This document shows positions 25,118-31,784 of a stretch of 64,000 nt of DNA, piece after piece (position 1 is the first letter of the stretch; the number at the start of each line of letters is the position of its first letter). The notes under the pieces were generated by a model. That model searched no databases. It had not been told where the DNA came from and saw only the letters and a list, made by a program, of their open reading frames with translations. The DNA comes from Fidelibacterota bacterium (lineage in GTDB: Bacteria > Pseudomonadota > Alphaproteobacteria > Rhodospirillales > Rhodospirillaceae): NCBI GenBank assembly GCA_947476895.1, contig CANJRX010000004.1:85877-149876 (forward strand), written 5' to 3'. The translations under genes and the position numbers were made by a program.

Positions 25118-26383
25118 ATGAGCCTTCAAGGAACATTCAACACAGCTGTGCAGGCGATGAACTCGCAGACACAGTCCCTAAACAACATCTCCATGAATAT
25201 CGCCAACGTCAACACGACGGCGTACAAGGCGCAGGAATCGCATTTCCAAACGCTGCTCAATCACGTCCAGCCGACCGACAAGCGCTTCTTCACGGTCCGC
25301 ACGATTGATCATCGTCAAGTCGACAAACAAGGCCTTCTGGCCACCACCGGCCGTACGTTCGATTTGGCCATCAATGGTCGTGGTCTGTTGGTCACCAATT
25401 CTAAAGCTGACGGTACGGGCACGTTTCAGTACACCCGCGACGGTTCGCTGTTCGGCGAAGCTGTCGATCTGGGTACGGATACCGATAACGACGGCCAGAA
25501 CGATCAGGGCACCCTGCTGAAAACAGCGGCCGGCGCTTATGTTTTTGGCTGGGCCGCGGACTCCGAAGGCAAATTCACCGAAACCAATAGTCTCGGGTCT
25601 TTGACGCCGGTCAAGTTCGGCGACAACAGCGTTTTCCCGGCCAAGTCGACGACGGTGATGTCGTTGCAGGCCAACTTGTCGTCGGCCAGTTCGGGCCGCC
25701 AGAACGTGTCGATCCCGTTCGTCGATCAGGAAGGCAATTCGCGTTCGCTGTCGATCGGCTTTAATGCGTCCATGAACGATGGCTGGACGCTCGACATGTC
25801 CGCCAATGATACCAACAATCAACCGGTCGATGTTGTGTTCGATCCGCCGAAGCTTGGCTTTGACGGCAATGGCCGCATGACCCTGCCGACCGATGGATTG
25901 ATCAATATAACGGTTAGCGATTCCGTTGGTCCGCAGTCCTTCACCCTCGACCTCAGCAAGGTCACGCAGTTCAGCGACAACGGCCAGCTCACGGTCGTGA
26001 ATGTCGATCAAGACGGCTTCATTGCGGGCCGCCTGCAGAACACGTATTTCAATTCCAGCGGCGTGCTGATCGGAAGCTATTCGAACGGCGAGCTGCGCAA
26101 CCTCTACAAGCTGCCCGTGGCTATGTTCCGTGCCGACGGTAACTTGGAAGCCAAGTCAGGCAACTATTTCGAGCAGACCAAGGAAGCCGGCGACATGTTG
26201 CTGACCGGCATTGGTCTGGCGACCGGTTCACACTTTGTCACGGGCGCGCTTGAAAGTTCGAACGTGGATCTCACCGATCAGTTTTCAAAAATGATTGTCA
26301 CGCAGCGCGCGTATTCCAGCGCTGCGAAAGTGCTGACCACGGCCGATGAAATGGCGCAGGCGGCGCGCGACTTAAAGCGGTAA
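25118..26383 (+). CDS. flgE: Flagellar hook protein (FlgE-like)
   Basis: The 421-residue protein has the conserved N-terminal rod/hook signature (SLQGTFNTAVQAMNSQTQSLNNISMNIANVNTTAYK), the LAINGRGLLVT segment and the C-terminal coiled region (LESSNVDLTDQFSKMIVTQRAYSSAAKVLTTADEM). Such proteins are secreted by the flagellar type III apparatus and polymerise into the hook; FlgF/FlgG rod proteins are the main alternative, but length and middle domain favour FlgE. A GGAG lies just before the ATG. It stands alone, with no other flagellar gene in the window, yet has a perfect sigma-54 promoter, consistent with class III-type control. Confidence 0.85.
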   Translation: MSLQGTFNTAVQAMNSQTQSLNNISMNIANVNTTAYKAQESHFQTLLNHVQPTDKRFFTVRTIDHRQVDKQGLLATTGRTFDLAINGRGLLVTNSKADGTGTFQYTRDGSLFGEAVDLGTDTDNDGQNDQGTLLKTAAGAYVFGWAADSEGKFTETNSLGSLTPVKFGDNSVFPAKSTTVMSLQANLSSASSGRQNVSIPFVDQEGNSRSLSIGFNASMNDGWTLDMSANDTNNQPVDVVFDPPKLGFDGNGRMTLPTDGLINITVSDSVGPQSFTLDLSKVTQFSDNGQLTVVNVDQDGFIAGRLQNTYFNSSGVLIGSYSNGELRNLYKLPVAMFRADGNLEAKSGNYFEQTKEAGDMLLTGIGLATGSHFVTGALESSNVDLTDQFSKMIVTQRAYSSAAKVLTTADEMAQAARDLKR

Positions 26384-26401
26384 TGCTATTCCGCTAACCC
26401 G

Positions 26402-27010
26402 TTACTCAGCTAAACGGCGCATAAGAAGTTTCTCACGGAAGACGTCATAGATCGTCACACCCGCCGCGGCCGCGATCTCTTTCGCGCTCATGGCGGTTTC
26501 CGTCAGCAATACACGAATGAATTCTGGCCGCGCACGCCAAGCCCCGCGTTTGCCGGGGCGTAAGCGCAACCGATGCCGGTTTGTGGCCGCGCGTGCAGCT
26601 GCGGCGCGCTCCTCGGCATCAAGCCCACGTTTCACCGCGTCTTCCATAGCGGCGGCGAGGCGTTCTTTCTCAGCCGCGACGCGCTCGTGTTCCGTTTTGT
26701 ATTGTGCCGTTCCCGCCTGCGGGCGCTGCTGATGTTTCCACCACATGCCCATATGCTCAGGATTGGCGCCGCCGAAATCGGCAGCGAAACCGCTCGGCCG
26801 GCGCGGTCGCTGGCGCGGGGCAGGCTCAGGCGCTTCAGCGGCATCCGTTATGCCGGCGGCTTCGCGCAACGTCATGCCATGCGATGTAGCCAAACGCACA
26901 GCCGCGCTCATGGCGGCGTCGCGTTCGCCGTCATAGGTGGTGGAATGCGCCACCTCGAGCAATTTGCGGAATCGCGAACGCTCTTTGGCTGTAAAGCCAG
27001 TTTCAGTCAT
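26402..27010 (-). CDS. DUF2786-domain protein
   Basis: The 202-residue protein begins with a DUF2786-like helical domain (residues 10-52, FRKLLEVAHSTTYDGERDAAMSAAVRLATSHGMTLREAA). A linker with prolines and arginines follows, then a charged helix (HERVAAEKERLAAAMEDAVKRG) and a C-terminal segment that looks like a small helix-turn-helix (AMSAKEIAAAAGVTIYDVFREKLL). The arginine-rich stretch RHRLRLRPGKRGAWRARP suggests nucleic-acid binding. Function is unknown. It converges on flgE, with 18 bp between stops. Confidence 0.7.
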   Translation of the reverse strand: MTETGFTAKERSRFRKLLEVAHSTTYDGERDAAMSAAVRLATSHGMTLREAAGITDAAEAPEPAPRQRPRRPSGFAADFGGANPEHMGMWWKHQQRPQAGTAQYKTEHERVAAEKERLAAAMEDAVKRGLDAEERAAAARAATNRHRLRLRPGKRGAWRARPEFIRVLLTETAMSAKEIAAAAGVTIYDVFREKLLMRRLAE

Positions 27011-27042
27011 CGCTGATATCGATGTCCCGGAGTGTTAGGGGA

Positions 27043-27783
27043 TTAAGACTTACGCGCTTTGGCGATCGCACCGACCAATTCGGCTTTCGGCACGGCGCCC
27101 GGCAGGAACTCGCCTTCGACAATAACCTGCGGCGTACCATCGACGCCCAGTTCATCGGCAAGGCTGTGATTCTTGACCAGGATTTCCGTGATGGCGGCAT
27201 CCTTCATGTCGTCCTGCAATTTCTTAGTATCAATACCGACATTTCCCGCGATGGTCATGATCACGCTGTCGCTCAAGGCGCCTTTGTAGCCCAGCAGCGC
27301 CAAATGGAATTCGGTGTACTTACCTTGTTTGCGCGATGCCAGCGCCGCGCGCGATGCGGTGATCGAGGACTGACCCAGGATCGGGTATTCCTTCAAGACC
27401 AAACGCATCTTGGTGTCTTCTTTCAAAAGTTCGGCCATCGACTGGAACATCTGTTTGCAGTAGCCGCAGTTGTAGTCAAAGAACTCGACCACCGTCACAT
27501 CGCCCTTCGGGTTGCCGATGATGGTGCCTTCGGCAGGATTGAGAATTTCCTGACGGCGGCTAACCATGGCCTTCGAGCGTTTGTCGACCTTGGTTTTCTC
27601 TTCGTTGGCTTGCAGTGCGGTGATGGCTTCGGAAATGATCGAGGGATTTTCCAGGATGTATTCCCGCACCATGTTCTTCACTTCAGCCTTCTGCGCGGGC
27701 GACAAAGCATCGGCAGCAAAGGCGGACGGAATGGAAGCCATCAGTCCTATAAGGGCAAGCATAACGGCGGCGAAGTGGCGCAT
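27043..27783 (-). CDS. DsbA-family thiol:disulfide protein
   Basis: The 246-residue periplasmic protein has a signal peptide (residues 1-23), a helical N-terminal dimerisation-like region and a thioredoxin fold with the active site CGYC in VVEFFDYNCGYCKQMFQSM. The cis-Pro is in DGTPQVIVEG. The N-terminal segment (VKNMVREYILENPSIISEAITAL) and length match the DsbA-like subfamily related to DsbG/Com1, often annotated as outer-membrane-protein-associated disulfide proteins. The partner and direction (oxidase or isomerase) cannot be told. The ATG is at 27781-27783. The stop is followed after 32 bp by the DUF2786 gene. Confidence 0.87.
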   Translation of the reverse strand: MRHFAAVMLALIGLMASIPSAFAADALSPAQKAEVKNMVREYILENPSIISEAITALQANEEKTKVDKRSKAMVSRRQEILNPAEGTIIGNPKGDVTVVEFFDYNCGYCKQMFQSMAELLKEDTKMRLVLKEYPILGQSSITASRAALASRKQGKYTEFHLALLGYKGALSDSVIMTIAGNVGIDTKKLQDDMKDAAITEILVKNHSLADELGVDGTPQVIVEGEFLPGAVPKAELVGAIAKARKS

Positions 27784-27828
27784 AGGAATTCCCTTGAGGG
27801 CCGGGGCGACCCGGCGGCGGCATACATC

Positions 27829-27864
27829 AGCTTAGGGGGTATATTAAGCTTAGGGGGTATATTA
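27829..27864. repeat. 18-bp perfect tandem duplication
   Basis: AGCTTAGGGGGTATATTA occurs twice head to tail at 27829-27846 and 27847-27864. The second copy contains the stop codon of the M48 protease gene (complement of 27862-27864). The first copy therefore looks like a slippage duplication of that gene's end. Confidence 0.85.
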
Positions 27865-29274
27865 CCTGCGCTTGCCGCGCATTTCGCGCAAATTATTTTG
27901 CGCTAAAACCTTGATATCCTGCAGGCGATACCAGGTTGGGGTGTCCTTTTGGAGCAGTTTTTCGGCCTGATTGCTGTAACGGGCCACGTCACCGAACTGG
28001 CCCAGCAATATAGCCCGCTCGGCCGCGGCATAGGCCGATAGGCCGGTTTCGTTGTTTTGCGCATAGGACCGGGCCAGCATGTCCCAGGCGCCAGGATTTT
28101 CAGGATCGATCGCCAGGGCGTGTTTCAGGGCGGTCTGCGCCTCGCCCGCATACTCCAGATTGCCGCTTTCAACGCTGGCATGGGCGAGCGACGTCAAAAT
28201 TTCGGGCGCATCGGGCAGATACTTCAGCGCTTCACGATAGGCGACGATGGCGTCTTCAACCTTGCTGCGGCTCAGCTGCATATCGCCTTTGATCTGCCAG
28301 AAGTAGGGGTCCTTGGGCGCGTCGATCAAAAGGCTATCGACCAACGGCAGAGCTTGATCAAACTGTCCGCGCCGGTAGTAAGCGATGGCGCGGGCATAAC
28401 GGCCTTCGATGCTTTTATCGGAGTCCGGATAGCGCTGCAGCGTCGTGATCTGCGGCCGTAAGAACGCGAAGAGTTTCGCGATCAGCCGTTTGTGCTGACG
28501 CTCCAATTCAGGATCCAGCGGAACGTTGGTATACGGCGACGTCTGCATGGCCGCTTCAATCGAGGCCATGCGGTCACGGTTGAGCGGATGTGTGCGGATG
28601 TAGGGGTCCTGGTTGGTTGTCACCAGGCGTTCTTCGCCGGACAAGCGATCGAAAAAGTCGTGCAGACCTTTGGCGGATTGATGCGTGTCGTTCAAGACCT
28701 TGAGCGCAAACTGATCGGCGCGGCTTTCCTGACCACGGCTGAAACTTAAGAACGAGCCGATGGCAGCGCGCTGGCCGCCCATCAGCACGGCCATACCCAC
28801 TTCGGGATTACCGCTGGCAATACCGGCGGCAACACCGAGCAAGGTGCCCAATATTGAGATGACATTGGGCGCAGCCATGTCGCTCGCGACCATGATGACG
28901 TGGCCGCCGGCGATGTGGCCGATTTCGTGCGCCATCACGCCGATCACTTCATTGGAGTTCCGCGCGCGCAGCAACAGCCCGGTATGGAAGTAGATGTTGT
29001 TGCCCTGGGTGGCGAAGGCATTCATCGTATCATCGACCACCATGTTGATCGCCACGCCGTCGCCTTGCAGGCCGCCTGCGATCAGCAGCGGCCGGGCATA
29101 GGCCTGAAGGGTCGCGCCGATTTCGGTGTCGCTGAGGATCGTGCCGGTACTGAAGTCTTGCGCGCGGGCAACCCCACTTGTACCAATCAGCAGCAGACCT
29201 AATGACGCAGCCGCCCAGAATTTACGGGCGCGCACATGAGACGGTTTTGATGAGGCTGAAACGCTATACGTCAC
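27862..29274 (-). CDS. M48-family metalloprotease with TPR repeats (BepA-like)
   Basis: The 470-residue exported protein has a signal peptide (ending ARA-QD), an M48 zinc protease domain with HEIGH at residues 116-120, SRGQESRADQFALKVL supplying the third ligand, and a C-terminal half of TPR-like repeats (IAYYRRGQFDQALPLVDSLL, PENPGAWDMLARSYAQ). BepA-like proteins degrade or help assemble outer-membrane proteins in the periplasm. The start is uncertain: GTG at 29274 or GTG at 29235. The latter gives a more typical signal peptide and leaves 51 bp before the divergent gene. Confidence 0.88.
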   Translation of the reverse strand: MTYSVSASSKPSHVRARKFWAAASLGLLLIGTSGVARAQDFSTGTILSDTEIGATLQAYARPLLIAGGLQGDGVAINMVVDDTMNAFATQGNNIYFHTGLLLRARNSNEVIGVMAHEIGHIAGGHVIMVASDMAAPNVISILGTLLGVAAGIASGNPEVGMAVLMGGQRAAIGSFLSFSRGQESRADQFALKVLNDTHQSAKGLHDFFDRLSGEERLVTTNQDPYIRTHPLNRDRMASIEAAMQTSPYTNVPLDPELERQHKRLIAKLFAFLRPQITTLQRYPDSDKSIEGRYARAIAYYRRGQFDQALPLVDSLLIDAPKDPYFWQIKGDMQLSRSKVEDAIVAYREALKYLPDAPEILTSLAHASVESGNLEYAGEAQTALKHALAIDPENPGAWDMLARSYAQNNETGLSAYAAAERAILLGQFGDVARYSNQAEKLLQKDTPTWYRLQDIKVLAQNNLREMRGKRR

Positions 29275-29286
29275 GGGTGTTCGAAA

Positions 29287-30618
29287 ATGCCGGATGTTGA
29301 AAGCTGCGGGACGGCTTCTCAGCCGAATACCTGGCGATTATGGCATTTTCCGGAACTTCGCCGCCGCCTTTTTTCGCTCTGTGGAAGTCTTGTAATGACG
29401 GCCGGACTGGCGGGCTGCGGGGACTTGCCGCAGATCCGCGTGCAGCTCGGGGCAGGCGACGCCGTGCCGGAGCGGAATTTTGCAGGCCTTATTGCAGCGG
29501 ACGAGCCCGAAGCCGTGCTGGTGGCGCGCAATATCCTGCTGGCTAATGGCAATGCTACGGACGCTGCTGTCGCTTTAGGATTTGCGTTGACGGTGACGCT
29601 GCCGTCTTCGGCGGGGCTTGGCGGCGGTGGGGCTTGCTTGGTTCATGACGCGGAGAACGGCGTCACAGAAGCCATCGATTTCACATCCCCAGCCAATGAC
29701 GATACCGGTGCGGCGCGCTATCGCGCGGCTGTTCCGGCTTTGCCGCGCGGACTTTTCGCGCTGCATGCAAAATATGGCCGCGTGCCGTGGTCGCAAGTTG
29801 TAGCACCCGCCGAAAATCTTGCGCGCTTCGGATACACTGTGACACGCGCCTTCGCCCGCGACTTAGCCGCAGATGGCGGTGCGCTCATGAACGACCGCAC
29901 CGCGCTGACAGCCTTCATGACGCCCCGCCGGCAGATGTTGCAGGCGGGTGACGCCTTTAAGCAGATCGATCTCGCAACGTCGTTAAGCCGTCTGCGCGCG
30001 CGCGGTCCTGGCGATGTAGGGCGCGAGTTAGAGGATGCCGTCGCCGCGGCCGGGGGGGCGATCACGGCTGCACAGATGCGCGCCTATGTGCCGCAGTGGA
30101 TTGCGGCTGTGAGCATCGATGAGGACGGGCAGCGGTTGTTCGTTTTACCGGCCAGTGTTGCAGGGGGAGAGTTCAAAGAAGTTCAGTCCGGTGTCAGCGT
30201 TCCTTCAGGCGCAACGGGCCTTGTCGTTGGCGATGCTGATGGCAACGTCGTGGCCTGCGCGCTCACCATGGGGCATGCCTTCGGTCTAGGCCTCATGCCA
30301 GCGAGCACGGGCTTTCTGCTGGCGCCGTCACCCGACGCGCCCGGAGCGGATAAAATTCAGCTCGCACCCGTCATCGGCATCGACCGCACCAGCAAAGCCG
30401 TGGTGTTTGCGGGCGCATCGGCGGGCATTGACGCCATCGGTTCACTGGCGACCCGTGCAAAGATGCTCAAAGCGCCTACTGAAAGCGGTTCTTCTTCCCG
30501 TCGTGGCGGCTTCATCAATATGCTGACGTGCGCCGCCAATGAAAATAGAGTGACCTGCGAAGCGCAGGCCGACCCGCGCGGGTCGGGATATGCGCTGACG
30601 CTTGGGCCAAGGGATTAG
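29287..30618 (+). CDS. Gamma-glutamyltransferase-like lipoprotein, probably without the catalytic Thr
   Basis: The 443-residue protein has a lipobox (TAGLAGC, residues 38-44) after a basic and hydrophobic stretch, so it is likely a lipoprotein. The rest resembles gamma-glutamyltranspeptidase: NGNATDAAVALGFALTVTLPSSAGLGGGG and FDFTSP-like segments in the large-subunit part, then VVGDADGNVVACALTMGHAFG in the small-subunit part. In active enzymes the latter region begins TTH, whose first Thr is nucleophile and self-cleavage site; here it aligns with ATG. The GGS-type oxyanion motif is also altered (GASAG). It is shorter than usual (about 550). Likely a pseudoenzyme or altered amidohydrolase. Confidence 0.72.
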   Translation: MPDVESCGTASQPNTWRLWHFPELRRRLFSLCGSLVMTAGLAGCGDLPQIRVQLGAGDAVPERNFAGLIAADEPEAVLVARNILLANGNATDAAVALGFALTVTLPSSAGLGGGGACLVHDAENGVTEAIDFTSPANDDTGAARYRAAVPALPRGLFALHAKYGRVPWSQVVAPAENLARFGYTVTRAFARDLAADGGALMNDRTALTAFMTPRRQMLQAGDAFKQIDLATSLSRLRARGPGDVGRELEDAVAAAGGAITAAQMRAYVPQWIAAVSIDEDGQRLFVLPASVAGGEFKEVQSGVSVPSGATGLVVGDADGNVVACALTMGHAFGLGLMPASTGFLLAPSPDAPGADKIQLAPVIGIDRTSKAVVFAGASAGIDAIGSLATRAKMLKAPTESGSSSRRGGFINMLTCAANENRVTCEAQADPRGSGYALTLGPRD

Positions 30619-30620
30619 AG

Positions 30621-31784
30621 ATGGCGATAAAAATTGCACAGCGTGCGTTGGTGCCACCGTTCATGGTGATGGACGTCATGCGCGATGCCGCAGCGTTGGA
30701 AGCGGCAGGGCGCAGCATCATTCATCTGGAAGTCGGCCAGCCTTCGACGGGCATTCCGAAAGGTGCTGCGCAACAGGTCGCGCGTATTTTGGGCGAGGAT
30801 GCGCTGGGCTATACGCTGGCCGGCGGTTTGCCCGCGCTGTGCAAACGGATCGCACAGCATTACAGCGACACCTACGGCGTGAAGATTTCGCCGGATCGTA
30901 TTTTTGTCACGACCGGTTCGTCGGGCGGATTTGTGCTCGCGTTCTTGAGCGCTTTTGAAGCCGGTGATCGCGTGGCCTTGGCCGCGCCCGGGTATCCGGC
31001 GTATCGACACATTCTGACCAGCCTTGGCATTGTGCCGGAATTAATCGAGGTCGATGCAGCCACCCGCTATCAACCGACCGTCGCGCATTTGAAAAAGATG
31101 ACGCGACTTCCCGACGGGTTGATCGTCGGCAGTCCCGCCAACCCGACCGGCACTGTGATCCCACCCGACGAGTTCAAAGAGCTGGCGCTGTTTTGCGATC
31201 ACAATGGCATTCGGCTGGTGTCCGATGAAATCTATCACGGCATTACCTATGGGATGAAAGCCACGACCGCTGCCGGATTGTCGGACTCGGCTTTCGTGAT
31301 CAATAGCTTCTCAAAATATTTCAGCATGACCGGCTGGCGTCTCGGCTGGCTCGTGGTGCCGCCCGACCTTGCGCGCCCTTTGGAATGCCTGGCGCAGAAT
31401 CTCTTTATCGCGCCCCCTGCGGTGTCGCAGCACGGCGGCATCGCGGTCTTCGAATGTCGGGACGAGTTGGAAGCCAATGTGGCGCGTTACGCGCGCAATC
31501 GCGACGTGTTGCTGCGGCGTTTGCCGGAAAGCGGCTTCGAGCGCTTCGCGCCCGCTGACGGCGCATTTTATATCTACGGCGATGTTTCGAGCTTCAAAGA
31601 GGACGCGCAAGTTCTTTGCAAACGCATGCTCAATGAAGCAGGCGTGGCGACGACACCGGGGATCGACTTCGATCCTTTCCAGGGTCACCATTTTGTGCGG
31701 TTTTCTTTCGCCGGCAGCACGGCGGATATGGAAGAGGCCTGCACGCGCCTAAATCGTTGGCGCGCGCAGAAACCCATTTCCTAA
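30621..31784 (+). CDS. PLP-dependent class I/II aminotransferase
   Basis: The 387-residue cytosolic enzyme belongs to fold type I. Visible are HLEVGQPSTGIPKGA, TTGSSGGFVLAFLSAFEAGDRVALAAPGYPAYR, GSPANPTGTVIP, LVSDEIYHGITY and the PLP-binding Lys in NSFSKYFSMTGWRLGWLV. The C-terminal substrate Arg is in HHFVRFSFAGS. It is close to aspartate/aromatic-type aminotransferases, but the substrate is not determined. It starts 2 bp after the GGT-like gene and its stop abuts the rne stop with no base between. Confidence 0.92.
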   Translation: MAIKIAQRALVPPFMVMDVMRDAAALEAAGRSIIHLEVGQPSTGIPKGAAQQVARILGEDALGYTLAGGLPALCKRIAQHYSDTYGVKISPDRIFVTTGSSGGFVLAFLSAFEAGDRVALAAPGYPAYRHILTSLGIVPELIEVDAATRYQPTVAHLKKMTRLPDGLIVGSPANPTGTVIPPDEFKELALFCDHNGIRLVSDEIYHGITYGMKATTAAGLSDSAFVINSFSKYFSMTGWRLGWLVVPPDLARPLECLAQNLFIAPPAVSQHGGIAVFECRDELEANVARYARNRDVLLRRLPESGFERFAPADGAFYIYGDVSSFKEDAQVLCKRMLNEAGVATTPGIDFDPFQGHHFVRFSFAGSTADMEEACTRLNRWRAQKPIS

